Origin: CAZYBU01 sp964645775
Lineage (GTDB): Bacteria; Spirochaetota; UBA4802; UBA5550
Direction: 5' to 3'
Length of the DNA: 64,000 bases
Assembly: GCA_964645775.1 (NCBI GenBank)
Contig: CAZYBU010000015.1
Span: forward strand, 7,582 to 71,581
The position numbers were made by a program, and so were the translations under genes. Under the pieces are notes generated by a model. It ran no database searches. It saw nothing but the letters and a program-made list of their open reading frames with translations, and had not been told where the DNA came from. Shown piece by piece: positions 45,037 through 54,266 of this stretch (the stretch's first letter is position 1; each line of letters opens with the position of its first letter).

Positions 45037-46167
45037 ATGCAGATATTCAAGGGTCTAATAAAAGGTATGCTTGTCCCTCTTCTGGTTGTTTCCATGATGC
45101 TTCCCGCGGTAAGTTTCAGCGACCAGACCACATCGGAAAGAATACTTTCAGAGAACCGTCATTTTATCAATTTTGTCAATGTAGGCCTTTCAAATTTCGC
45201 ACCGGAGAAGAAAGATGAATTTCTGAAAGCGTACCAGATTCATTTCAATGCGGATGTGGCCTACCTGCAGGGGGATTACAAGCGCACCTACAAAAGAATC
45301 TATGAATCCCAGGGAGAGATGGTCAAACTCTACGAGGACCTGGTGAAGAACATCTACCTTGAGGATTCCAAGTCTATCCTGGACAGGATGGCACCTGATA
45401 TAATTCGTTCTAAAAATGCACGCGCGCGCCTCTTTCTCACTCTCGGCTATCGGGACAGGACCGTAAGCCGTAATTACTATATCGTGGGAGAAGCCACCCG
45501 TCCGAAGCTCCACTCGTATAAACTTTTCCAGTATGAGGAAGCCATCAAAATGGCGCGGAGGGCGAAGCGGTACGGTTTTCTTGCCCTCTTTGAGAGCCAG
45601 GATCGTGAAACAAAAATGGCCATCTATAATCAAATGCTTAAGACAGAGAATGAAAAGGGTAATTCTCTCTTCTTTAAACGTTTCGTTGACAAGAAGGATG
45701 ATGCCTATATCACAGAAATGCAGGTAACTTATGAGGAATACGAGAAGAAGATTGAAGAAAATAAAGGCGAGGATGCGAAGTTCGAGAAGAGGCTGGAACG
45801 CCGGGTACGATTCAGAAGAGAAAAACAGTGCGCGGAATACCTCATCAACGCGGAATTCGACCGGGCGAACGACATCGTAAAAAAGTACGTGGATGACTTC
45901 AACTACAAGCTGATCACCGCAACCTTCGATGTCCTGCAAAAGAAGGAGGGTGAAGGAGGGGTCGATTACGCTTCCATGAAGGTTCATCTGCAGGATAACT
46001 ATGTCAGGTTCAGCAAAGACTCCCTACTGGATGAGATCTCCAATAAAGTAAAGGTCGTTGACTCTGTGGAAGAAAAGGATAAGGATGACGCAGAAAACGC
46101 CGAGCGGAAAACCCCTGAAGAGACAGATAAAGAGACAACCGAGGACAACAGGGAACCGCAAAATTGA
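45037..46167 (+). CDS. Exported protein, unknown function
   Basis: 376 residues from the ATG at 45037 (GAGGTAGGA upstream). Signal peptide ends near residue 28 (SFS), then an alpha-helical, charged protein with a very acidic, low-complexity C-terminal tail (residues 335-376). No family recognised; helical repeat organisation resembles spirochaetal periplasmic proteins. A 59-aa ORF follows 22 nt later. Confidence 0.7.
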   Translation: MQIFKGLIKGMLVPLLVVSMMLPAVSFSDQTTSERILSENRHFINFVNVGLSNFAPEKKDEFLKAYQIHFNADVAYLQGDYKRTYKRIYESQGEMVKLYEDLVKNIYLEDSKSILDRMAPDIIRSKNARARLFLTLGYRDRTVSRNYYIVGEATRPKLHSYKLFQYEEAIKMARRAKRYGFLALFESQDRETKMAIYNQMLKTENEKGNSLFFKRFVDKKDDAYITEMQVTYEEYEKKIEENKGEDAKFEKRLERRVRFRREKQCAEYLINAEFDRANDIVKKYVDDFNYKLITATFDVLQKKEGEGGVDYASMKVHLQDNYVRFSKDSLLDEISNKVKVVDSVEEKDKDDAENAERKTPEETDKETTEDNREPQN

Positions 46168-46189
46168 GAAATCCTCGAGGAAGGTTGTA

Positions 46190-46369
46190 ATGACGAATGG
46201 ACAGGTCCCCAGAAATGTGGCAAATCTGGACAAGCAACTCAGACAGGATATAGCTGAACTCTACATGGCACTGGACGAGATTCCGGACAGGGCACTGGCC
46301 ATTGATATCCTGGCAGAGCACGTCGCTATGATGGTCGACATGATAAATGAGCTGAAATCAAGGGGTTGA
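46190..46369 (+). CDS. 59-aa small acidic protein
   Basis: 59 residues from ATG 46190, with AGGAAGG upstream, encoding two amphipathic helices (QLRQDIAELYMALDEIPDRA). No membrane segment. The upstream part of the frame overlaps the preceding gene and is not coding. It may be co-transcribed with the exported protein. Confidence 0.55.
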   Translation: MTNGQVPRNVANLDKQLRQDIAELYMALDEIPDRALAIDILAEHVAMMVDMINELKSRG

Positions 46370-46466
46370 CAGCTCCCTCCTGAAAAAACTCTTGCCAGAT
46401 CACAATACCCGTTGTACTGTAATTACTTACCAATCAATTGCCCCCCGGCAATAGTGGAGTTCCGCT

Positions 46467-46865
46467 ATGAAAATTGCAGCCAAGTTGCTATTTATATCTG
46501 TTTTGCCCCTGATTCTTATTCCCCAGGGTTGTCGAGAAGATATTGATCTTCCCAGGAAGACGGGTAAACTCGGTATTGTCGTGCCTGTTGGAGAAGGCAA
46601 GGTAAAATCAGAAAGTGTTACCCGGGAAGACGGCGTAGTGGACGGTCCCTACGTGATATCCGGGGTTTATGAGGGAAGTCCCGCCTATGAGGCAGGCATC
46701 CGGCCTGATGATGTTATTCTCCAGGTAAACGGGGTAGATATCGAAGGTAAGAATTATAACTATGTTTATAATGAATTGCTCCTGGGCCCTCCAGGTACCC
46801 GGGTCACCCTGCTGATTAAGCGAGGAGACCAGACCATGGTCTTCGATGTTGTGCGGGGAGAATAG
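46467..46865 (+). CDS. PDZ-domain protein, probably a lipoprotein
   Basis: 132 residues. Signal peptide with a non-standard lipobox, ILIPQGC, Cys near 22; then a single PDZ domain (about 45-130) with SPAYEAGIRPDDVILQVNG. Periplasmic peptide-binding or scaffolding role. No protease domain is attached. Confidence 0.75.
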   Translation: MKIAAKLLFISVLPLILIPQGCREDIDLPRKTGKLGIVVPVGEGKVKSESVTREDGVVDGPYVISGVYEGSPAYEAGIRPDDVILQVNGVDIEGKNYNYVYNELLLGPPGTRVTLLIKRGDQTMVFDVVRGE

Positions 46866-46874
46866 GGGAATAGT

Positions 46875-46970
46875 GTGTTTGCACGCTGGATTCGTCGCAT
46901 CATCCTTCTTTTTTCCCTGCTGGCCGGTTTGATTATAACTATCGACATACTTTATAAAGCCCTTGGGTAA
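46875..46970 (+). CDS. 31-aa single-span membrane peptide
   Basis: GTG-started frame, GGGGAA a few nt upstream, encoding FARWIRRIILLFSLLAGLII and a short tail: two basic residues then a strong hydrophobic helix. It fills the gap between the PDZ and HDOD genes with only 6 nt before the next ATG. Confidence 0.45.
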   Translation: MFARWIRRIILLFSLLAGLIITIDILYKALG

Positions 46971-46976
46971 CTTCGC

Positions 46977-47828
46977 ATGAACAGGGATATAACAGCAAGG
47001 GTCAGACGATCCATCGATACCATGCCCCCCCTCTCTCCTGTTGTCCACAAGGTTGTTTCCGTGGCAAATGACATGAGCGCATCAGCCCAGGAGCTGACCG
47101 AAGTTATTCAGATGGACCCGGTCCTTATGGCCCGAATTCTTCGCCTCGTAAACAGCGCCTATTTCGGAATGTCCCACGAGATAACGAACCTGAAGCAGGC
47201 GGTGGTCATCCTGGGGATCAACACCATCAAGAACGTGGCCCTCTCCTCCACGGTTCTGGAAAATCTCGCCCTTAAGAAGAACCCTGTACTTGACGCAGAG
47301 GAATTCTGGACACACTCCTTTGCCGTGGGTATCGCATCAAAACGGATCGCAGGCATTCTGGGGGCGGACGAGAAGCTTCACGAGGAATACTTTGCCGCCG
47401 GCCTTATGCATGATATCGGAATGATACTTATGAACAACACATTTGCCGAAAGTCTGGAACAGATAATGGAACAGGCCGCCCGTAACGAAAAACCGATTAC
47501 ACGGATTGAGAAAGATATCCTCGGTCTCACCCACGAAGAGATAGGTATAGCCATAGGGAAACACTGGAATTTTGAGAAACGCTATCTCTATGCCGTGGGG
47601 CGTCATCACAGACCCTCGCCCGGGGGAAACGCCAGTCATTACGCCATGGTTGTTGGTGTGGCCGATTACTGTGTCCGTCAGCTTCATATGGGGTCCGCCA
47701 TCGAGGGTACAGTAGCATCTATTCCTGTCGAGGTATGGAACGCCCTGGGTCTGGAAGAGGAAGAAGTCATGCAGAACCTGACTTCCCTTGAAGAAGAAAT
47801 TCAGAAAGCCAGGGTCTTCCTGGAGTAG
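46977..47828 (+). CDS. HDOD-domain signalling protein
   Basis: 283 residues. HDOD domain over about 15-215 with MDPVLMARILRLVNSAYFG near 46 and AAGLMHDIGMILMNN near 140. HDOD proteins are HD-like but non-catalytic and occur in chemotaxis, motility and c-di-GMP networks. Followed 2 nt later by the MBL gene. Confidence 0.9.
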   Translation: MNRDITARVRRSIDTMPPLSPVVHKVVSVANDMSASAQELTEVIQMDPVLMARILRLVNSAYFGMSHEITNLKQAVVILGINTIKNVALSSTVLENLALKKNPVLDAEEFWTHSFAVGIASKRIAGILGADEKLHEEYFAAGLMHDIGMILMNNTFAESLEQIMEQAARNEKPITRIEKDILGLTHEEIGIAIGKHWNFEKRYLYAVGRHHRPSPGGNASHYAMVVGVADYCVRQLHMGSAIEGTVASIPVEVWNALGLEEEEVMQNLTSLEEEIQKARVFLE

Positions 47829-47830
47829 CC

Positions 47831-48712
47831 ATGGCGCGTTGGTTCGTCAAATTCTGGGGAGTCCGTGGTTCCATACCGGTACCGGGTGCGCGAACCCTTA
47901 AATACGGGGGAAACACTTCCTGCCATGAAATATACACGGAAGAAGGAGACCGGGTGGTCTTTGACGCCGGATCCGGTATATTCCAGCTCGGAAGAAACCT
48001 GGACCTTTCCAAAAGACAGAGCATTCCCCTTTTCATAACCCATCCTCACTGGGACCACATTAACGGTTTACCACTCTTCCCTCCCATTTTCATCCCGGGT
48101 AACGAAATAACGGTCTACGGTCCCCGGACCTACGAGATGTCCCTGGAAGACATCATCGAGGGCCAGATGAAGTATACATATTTCCCGGTTCGAGTGGCCG
48201 AGCTCCATGCCCGTTTCTCTTACGTGGAGATGGAGGACGCCGGCCAGGTAACTATCGGTCCCTTTCAGATAACGGCCCGGAAACTGAACCACCCGGTCGA
48301 CTGCCTGGGATACAGGGTTGAATACAGCGGCCGAACCTTTATTTACCTGGGAGACAATGAACCCTACTACAATGTCTACAGGGATGGAGACCGGGAGGTG
48401 GAAAGGACCATCGAGGAGATGAACGAGGGGCTGGTCGATTTTGTCCGGGACGCGGACCTCCTCATAACCGATTCCCAGTATACTCCCGCGGAGTACGAGA
48501 AAAAACGGGGATTCGGGCACAGCTCAACCCATCATTCCATCAATATGGCCCTTCGGGCCGGCGTCAAACGTTTGTTCCTCAACCATCATGACCCGGAACG
48601 GAGCGATGAAGAGCTGGACCGGATAGTGGACCATTACCGGGAACGATTGAAAAAGAAGGGACACGATATGGAACTGGCGGCCACCCGCGAAGGGGAGATC
48701 GTGGAAATATAG
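47831..48712 (+). CDS. MBL-fold metallohydrolase
   Basis: 293 residues with HPHWDHINGLP near 77 (HxHxDH), Asp/His in LITDSQYT near 215, GFGHSSTHHS near 230, and NHHDPERSD near 258. A complete dinuclear site. The family includes cyclic-nucleotide phosphodiesterases and RNase Z-like enzymes; the similarity is to the large soluble MBL group with unknown substrates. Probably co-transcribed with HDOD. Confidence 0.9.
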   Translation: MARWFVKFWGVRGSIPVPGARTLKYGGNTSCHEIYTEEGDRVVFDAGSGIFQLGRNLDLSKRQSIPLFITHPHWDHINGLPLFPPIFIPGNEITVYGPRTYEMSLEDIIEGQMKYTYFPVRVAELHARFSYVEMEDAGQVTIGPFQITARKLNHPVDCLGYRVEYSGRTFIYLGDNEPYYNVYRDGDREVERTIEEMNEGLVDFVRDADLLITDSQYTPAEYEKKRGFGHSSTHHSINMALRAGVKRLFLNHHDPERSDEELDRIVDHYRERLKKKGHDMELAATREGEIVEI

Positions 48713-48751
48713 TATTCCTCTCCTGACAGGAATCGGCTGCCGTAAATCCAG

Positions 48752-49336
48752 TTAAACGAATTTCTCCCTGAGGTTGTGTTCCCACAGTTCAACCAGCTTG
48801 TTGAATTCCCTGTCAGGAGGGGCATCGGCGTAGGCCATGTTGCGTCGTTTGATCAGATAATAGACCGTGGAGTCCTCCAGAAGAAACCGCTGGTTGTGGG
48901 TGTTAAGTTTTCGGATAATATAGTTCAAATTATAGGTCTGGAAATCCCCTATGTAGCGGGTGGCAGCAACGGTCGGCTCGTATTTCAGCAGAAGTTCCGT
49001 GAAGTAAAGGCAGCTCTTCCATGTGTCCACACTGTCGGCAAGGGCTTCCTTAAAGTGAATAGTAAGCTTTTCAAAGAGATCCATGTTCTGGTAGTACGAA
49101 TCGTAGATGATCTTGATCAGTTCCGGGAAGTTGTTCTGGACTTCCATAAGGTCGATGGGAGAGTCCTGCTCCCTGAAAAACGAGAATATTTCCCTGCTCT
49201 TCTCCGTGGTCGGTTCCACGTCGATAAGTTCGATTTTAAGATCGCGTATGACCGTTCTGACTTTTCCCGCCTTTTTCAGGTATACTTCAATTTCAACGGG
49301 TTCAACATAGCAGTTTATGTCCCTCTCAGCCGCCAT
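48752..49336 (-). CDS. Protein of unknown function coupled to the LysM gene
   Basis: 194 residues from ATG 49336, which overlaps the stop of the upstream LysM gene by 11 nt (ATGGCGGCTGA). Mostly helical, soluble, with no recognised family. The overlap predicts translational coupling and a shared complex. Confidence 0.7.
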   Translation of the reverse strand: MAAERDINCYVEPVEIEVYLKKAGKVRTVIRDLKIELIDVEPTTEKSREIFSFFREQDSPIDLMEVQNNFPELIKIIYDSYYQNMDLFEKLTIHFKEALADSVDTWKSCLYFTELLLKYEPTVAATRYIGDFQTYNLNYIIRKLNTHNQRFLLEDSTVYYLIKRRNMAYADAPPDREFNKLVELWEHNLREKFV

Positions 49337-51614
49337 GTTCCAGCTTCTCCAGTACCTTTTGATGCTCATCCGTCAGGGCTGTCTCCCTCGCCTTTTCCAT
49401 AAGCCTTTCCCGTTCAGCTGTTTCCGTTGAACGTATTGCGTCAACCAGGGAGTAGAATGTCAGGTTCACCCGCTCCAGTTTGGTCCTGCTGATATCCCAG
49501 AGGGTGTCCCCCTCCTTCACGTTAATCTTCTCCCCGTCATGCATTACGAAGACGTTCCCGGGAAATATCCAGTGAGGATTCTTTTTCCGAATACCCGGCA
49601 TTGTCAGGGGAGAGAAGCCGTTCTCCCGGGCGATTCTGGAGGCGTATTGAAAGATTTCAGTTTCAGTAACCTTTATGTCATACTTCTTTTTCAGTGCATC
49701 GTATTCCACTTTCTGTCTCTTCATCTCTTCCTTCATGGATGAGAGTTGTACCACTTCTTTCCGGCTTTCTGCACTTTCACCTGGCGGGGGATCAACCGGC
49801 CCCTTCAGGAAGAACCAGGCGAAGACAGCCATGGCGGCAACGAGGATAAGCACCAGAACACCGATTGCAAGAACCGACCTTCTCCGCCCGGGACCGGCGA
49901 TCTCTTTTTCTTCTGATACCTGTATCCGGAAGGCATCTCTGTGTTCCCTGACCCTGAGGGCGTGTTCCTGAAGGGACGGCCCGCCCTTTGATGAAAGATA
50001 AAGACGCACGAGTTCCATAAGTCTTCTGCGGTCCTGACGTATCCTTTCGTACCCTTCCGGTTCCGTACCCTCCCTGTCATTGACAATCTCTTTGTGCAAA
50101 ACAAGGTCCCGGACCGGGAGGATACTCATCTCTTCCAGGATAGACTTCCCCTGAATTCTCAGGATTACCTGAAGGCGGTTTTTATGGAACATCAATTCCC
50201 GGCGCTCCAGTTTTGAACTGGCGTCGCCGTATATCTGCTTCAGGGATGAGCTCACGCTGCGACTGGACGTATTTTGTAAAAGAAACCGGCAAAGGCCCAT
50301 AATGTTAAAAAGGATAACGGAACGCTCAAGGGGGTCCGGATATCGCTCTTCAATCTTAGCCAGGTATGCATTGAAGGCTTTTCTGTCGCCGTTGTACAGA
50401 ATACCGAGAATATCCTCCTCCATTACGGTTCCCGCCAGGACCTCCTCCACTTCCCCGTATCGTTCAAGTTCGTACTGAATGCCCTCCGGGGCGGCCGGCG
50501 TCTCCAGTCCCCGAATCCGTACCAGGTCGCTCTCCGCTCCGGCAACAATAACAGGAACCGTGGCGCTTCTGAAAAGGGTTGGAGACGAGCGGAACAGCTC
50601 ATGCCGGACAATAAGAAGATCGAGCTCGTTTTCCGGAAGCTCTTTCAGGCTCTCCTTTTCCCGCAGATAGGCAACCCGAACAGGAAGGTTCCGTTCACTG
50701 TCTTCCATATAGATGAGGAGGTTTCCGCTCCCCTTAAGCTCACGTACCTGTACGATTGCGTTTTCATAATGGGCACCGGAAAGAGGATGGACCTTCACGC
50801 GGTCACGACCGTAAAGTTCCTCGAAGAGCTTCATACCGGTTTGATCGCTGTAAACATGAAGAGTGCCTCCACTCTTTCCTTTCGCCTTCATGACAGGCGA
50901 AAGGGATGCGAGGGGCGCTTCAGAATGAAAGAGTGTCGAAAGGTTTGCTGGATTTATGGCGTACCGGGAAAAGGTCTCCAGGTAATGAGAGGGAAAGTCT
51001 ATACAGGCGAGGTTCCCTTTACCGTAAAGGAGGGTGGCCCCCTCCAGGAGAAGAAGTCCTCTCCCCTCGTAGCGTTTCATGACGCGGTCATTCGAGGCCA
51101 TGTCCCTGTTTATCCCGCTGAAACCGTGGGTGTTCTCCTCCATTTTTTTAAGATCCAGGAGAGTGTCTTTGCCGTGGTTGACGACGAAATTCCCGTCCCG
51201 ATAAAAGAGACCGATGAAATGATTACGGGCTGAGATACTCTTTTCCCCGGAGAATTCCGGGAGATCGCTTTCGACCTCCAGAATACCCGCCTCGCTCAGG
51301 TCGAGACCCAACTCCTTCTGGAAGGCCAGATATCGTTTCAGGGTCTGTCTGCTTCCGATGAAACGGTTCTCCCCGATTCTCGATATGTCGACATTCCGGG
51401 CCTCGTCCAGCGGGTCCCCGAAAAGCTGATCCGGGATAATAATATTTTCAATGAGGGGAACCACTTCAACCGGCATATGGGGCCATGTTCCGACCCGAAT
51501 AAAGGGATTCAGGTCATCCGTGTTCTCGCCGGTATAGAGAATGCAGCACTCATGATCCACGATAAACAATCTATCATGGTCTGTGGGTATAATGGATCGA
51601 ATCTCTGGTGTCAT
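49326..51614 (-). CDS. Large membrane protein with C-terminal LysM domain
   Basis: 762 residues: about 575 residues without signal peptide that should lie in the cytoplasm and match no family I recognise, one membrane helix (about 578-600, RSVLAIGVLVLILVAAMAVF), a Pro/Glu/Lys coiled stretch, and a periplasmic segment ending with a LysM-like module about 665-720 (NVKEGDTLWDISRTKL). Peptidoglycan binding is inferred from LysM. It is the first gene of a two-gene operon, divergent from the sialidase-like gene. Confidence 0.75.
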   Translation of the reverse strand: MTPEIRSIIPTDHDRLFIVDHECCILYTGENTDDLNPFIRVGTWPHMPVEVVPLIENIIIPDQLFGDPLDEARNVDISRIGENRFIGSRQTLKRYLAFQKELGLDLSEAGILEVESDLPEFSGEKSISARNHFIGLFYRDGNFVVNHGKDTLLDLKKMEENTHGFSGINRDMASNDRVMKRYEGRGLLLLEGATLLYGKGNLACIDFPSHYLETFSRYAINPANLSTLFHSEAPLASLSPVMKAKGKSGGTLHVYSDQTGMKLFEELYGRDRVKVHPLSGAHYENAIVQVRELKGSGNLLIYMEDSERNLPVRVAYLREKESLKELPENELDLLIVRHELFRSSPTLFRSATVPVIVAGAESDLVRIRGLETPAAPEGIQYELERYGEVEEVLAGTVMEEDILGILYNGDRKAFNAYLAKIEERYPDPLERSVILFNIMGLCRFLLQNTSSRSVSSSLKQIYGDASSKLERRELMFHKNRLQVILRIQGKSILEEMSILPVRDLVLHKEIVNDREGTEPEGYERIRQDRRRLMELVRLYLSSKGGPSLQEHALRVREHRDAFRIQVSEEKEIAGPGRRRSVLAIGVLVLILVAAMAVFAWFFLKGPVDPPPGESAESRKEVVQLSSMKEEMKRQKVEYDALKKKYDIKVTETEIFQYASRIARENGFSPLTMPGIRKKNPHWIFPGNVFVMHDGEKINVKEGDTLWDISRTKLERVNLTFYSLVDAIRSTETAERERLMEKARETALTDEHQKVLEKLEHGG

Positions 51615-51758
51615 AGAGTGTTAATCTGTCATATGGGGCGCCCTGATGGCAAATACAATTTGACCCTGCATATCATGGTGATTATTTCGCTCTTCTGTAC
51701 CGATAAAGGGAACAGGCGGAGGTGTTTTTTCGCCGACCGGGGTCGGCGCGGGTAAGGT

Positions 51759-54170
51759 ATGTTTAAGAGGATTTTAACAGCTATAAGCAGAAGTCACTAC
51801 CGGGTCCGATATCTGCGTACCATGGTCTGGTCCTTTCTGCTCTTCTCAGGCGGTCTTCTCATACTCCTTCTCTTCTTTCCAGATGACAGGATCGTCACCA
51901 GGACCGTTGGATGGGAGAAGAGACAGTATATCATTCCTGCTCGAATGAAAGCGAACGATATACGGACCGTTACAAAGGAAAATTTTACGGCCCTTGTTTT
52001 CGAAGGAATGGATAACGGACGGCAGGGAGTATATGTCTCTCTTTCCTTCAATGCCGGCAAGAGTTTCACGGAACCGATCCGAATAGCGGAAGTAGAATCG
52101 GCCATCGACACCAATCCCTGGGTGGCCGTTTCAGGAGATGGCGAACTCACTGTCATGTGGCAGAACCTGGCCGCCGATGGCACGGCGACACGGATATTCT
52201 GGACCCGCTCGACGGATTATGGGAACACCTGGAGTGAACCGGTTGAACTCATGGCGGGTTATGACATGGAGATCCTTCCCCGGATTTTTTACGATGACAA
52301 AAACAGGCTCCACCTTTTCTTTCACGCATATTATAAAGGGGCCTTCAACCTCTTTCACACCATACTCGATGATTCAGGCAAGCTTAGAAACCCGGACCTT
52401 CTCATACGTCTCACGGAAAACATGAAAGGGGCCTTCTTCCCCTCCATTCATCATACGGGTTCCAGTTTTTACATGGCCTGGCAGGGCAAGCTGGAACAGG
52501 CGAAGGGTCTGAGTGATGATATATTCTTCATGAAATCGGGAAATTACGGCCGATCCTGGAGCCGGCCCCGGGTGATAACAGAGAGCGTGTCCAATGATTC
52601 AAATCCCTGGATCCTCTATCACAGGGAATCCCTTTACGTCGCCTACCAGAACAACGATGAGGAGAACTGGAGGATTCGTATCCAGAGAAGCCCGGACCTG
52701 GGGGAAAACTGGCAGACACCGGTTCAGGTTTCCGAAACCAACGCTGACTGTTATAAACCGAGCATGTCTGTGGTGGGTAACGAGCTCCTCATTTTCTGGT
52801 ACGATGGCAGGGAAGGCAACATGAATGTTTATGTTCGCTCCTTTGATATCGGCGAACAGAAACTGGCCGAGACCCAGCGCCTTTCCTTTTCCGGGGCGGA
52901 AGCGCGCAATCCGCTCCCCATCTTCACGGGAAGGGACGGTCTTGTTATCTGGGAAGAGAGCGACAACATTATCGGAAAAAACCTGGATGTCTATGCCCCT
53001 CCTCCCAGGATTTATTCACCGACCCATTCCGAGACCGAATGGAGCCGGGAGAACCGGGCCGTTATTCTCTGGGAGAAGAGTGAAGACGAATCCGGTATCG
53101 ATGGCTACGCTACCATAACCAATGAGATACCCGATTTTAACCCTACGATCCAGAACCGGACGGCCAACGTTAACCGCGCGGTTCTTCCGGATTTGAATGA
53201 TGGCCGAACCTATTTTCATATCCGCTCCATTGATGGGGCGGGAAACTTCAGCCGCACCGTCCACTTCAGATTGCAGGTCAGTAAAAATCCCCTTCCGATG
53301 CCGACGGTTGTCTCGCCCACCCATCCTGAGGGAAAATCCGTCGACAGAACCACGGCCAGATTGAACTGGGAAACAGGGGAAATGGTGAGGCTCAAGGGCT
53401 TTCTTTTTTCTCTCTCGAGAGAAAAGCTCGAACGTCCTGAAAATTTTACTCGTGATTTTTCGAGAACCTTTGAAGGACTCAGTTCCGGAAACTACTTCTT
53501 CAGCCTTGCGGCCGTGGACAGGACGAACCAGGTGAGCGAGATAGCGACATATCACATAAAGGTTGGTGACGCCGGAGAGATCGAACCTGACAAACTTGAG
53601 TATGAAAAGGAGGAGGAAACGGAAAAAGAGAGGCAGGTACGCAGGATCGCGCTTCCATCCCTCGATATTGTTCTTCCCCTATCTGATGAACGTATATGGG
53701 ATCGGAGAACCATGAAGGCCCTTCTTCAGCCCCGCAATGTAAACAGGGAGAGAGTAGCTGGATACGCGGTCCGCCTTTCCAGGGAGCCGGCGCCTCTTCC
53801 CATGGAAGTAAACAGACAGAACCCTATTCTTGAGCTAAAAGGTCTAAAAAACGGAGATTATGTAGTCACGGCCGCCTGCCTTTACAGGGCAGGTCCACCG
53901 GGAAGCGACAATTATAGATGGACAAAAACGGAACGTCGTTCCTTCACGGTCCATCTTGAACCTCCCTCTTCACCCATGACGGTTCTACTGGCCAGGCTGA
54001 CCCTCCGGATGGATGAAACCCCGGCCCTCTTCTCAGTCGGCATTCTTCTCTGGGGGGCCCTGCTTCTATGGTTCGGTTATGGCATGAAAATACGTTTTCA
54101 TCTTCGGGTATGGAGATTCCGCCTGAGGAGTCTGCGTGAAAGTTATCTGGGGATGAAAAGGGTATCCTGA
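51759..54170 (+). CDS. Doubly membrane-anchored BNR/sialidase-like beta-propeller protein with Fn3-like domains
   Basis: 803 residues: N-terminal helix about 22-42, a six-bladed-type repeat region (about 60-420) with BNR-like signatures (SFNAGKSFTEP, STDYGNTWSEP, SGNYGRSWSRP, SPDLGENWQTP), then two to three Fn3-like modules with SPTHSETEWSR and SPTHPEGKSVDR, an acidic linker, and a C-terminal helix near 755-775. No sialidase Arg triad was identified, so binding, not hydrolysis, is likely. Divergent from the LysM gene and followed by a TPR gene. Confidence 0.75.
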   Translation: MFKRILTAISRSHYRVRYLRTMVWSFLLFSGGLLILLLFFPDDRIVTRTVGWEKRQYIIPARMKANDIRTVTKENFTALVFEGMDNGRQGVYVSLSFNAGKSFTEPIRIAEVESAIDTNPWVAVSGDGELTVMWQNLAADGTATRIFWTRSTDYGNTWSEPVELMAGYDMEILPRIFYDDKNRLHLFFHAYYKGAFNLFHTILDDSGKLRNPDLLIRLTENMKGAFFPSIHHTGSSFYMAWQGKLEQAKGLSDDIFFMKSGNYGRSWSRPRVITESVSNDSNPWILYHRESLYVAYQNNDEENWRIRIQRSPDLGENWQTPVQVSETNADCYKPSMSVVGNELLIFWYDGREGNMNVYVRSFDIGEQKLAETQRLSFSGAEARNPLPIFTGRDGLVIWEESDNIIGKNLDVYAPPPRIYSPTHSETEWSRENRAVILWEKSEDESGIDGYATITNEIPDFNPTIQNRTANVNRAVLPDLNDGRTYFHIRSIDGAGNFSRTVHFRLQVSKNPLPMPTVVSPTHPEGKSVDRTTARLNWETGEMVRLKGFLFSLSREKLERPENFTRDFSRTFEGLSSGNYFFSLAAVDRTNQVSEIATYHIKVGDAGEIEPDKLEYEKEEETEKERQVRRIALPSLDIVLPLSDERIWDRRTMKALLQPRNVNRERVAGYAVRLSREPAPLPMEVNRQNPILELKGLKNGDYVVTAACLYRAGPPGSDNYRWTKTERRSFTVHLEPPSSPMTVLLARLTLRMDETPALFSVGILLWGALLLWFGYGMKIRFHLRVWRFRLRSLRESYLGMKRVS

Positions 54171-54266
54171 TGAGTAGCCTGGCCTCTTTTACGGTCTCCT
54201 ATGAAATTAATCTCTTGCCTGAGAAAGGAAAAAGGCATATTTTTTGCATGAAATCGTGATATTGTC

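Noticed and set aside
51759..54170. Active sialidase
   Set aside because: BNR-like repeats are present, but I could not find the Arg triad or the Tyr/Glu pair.
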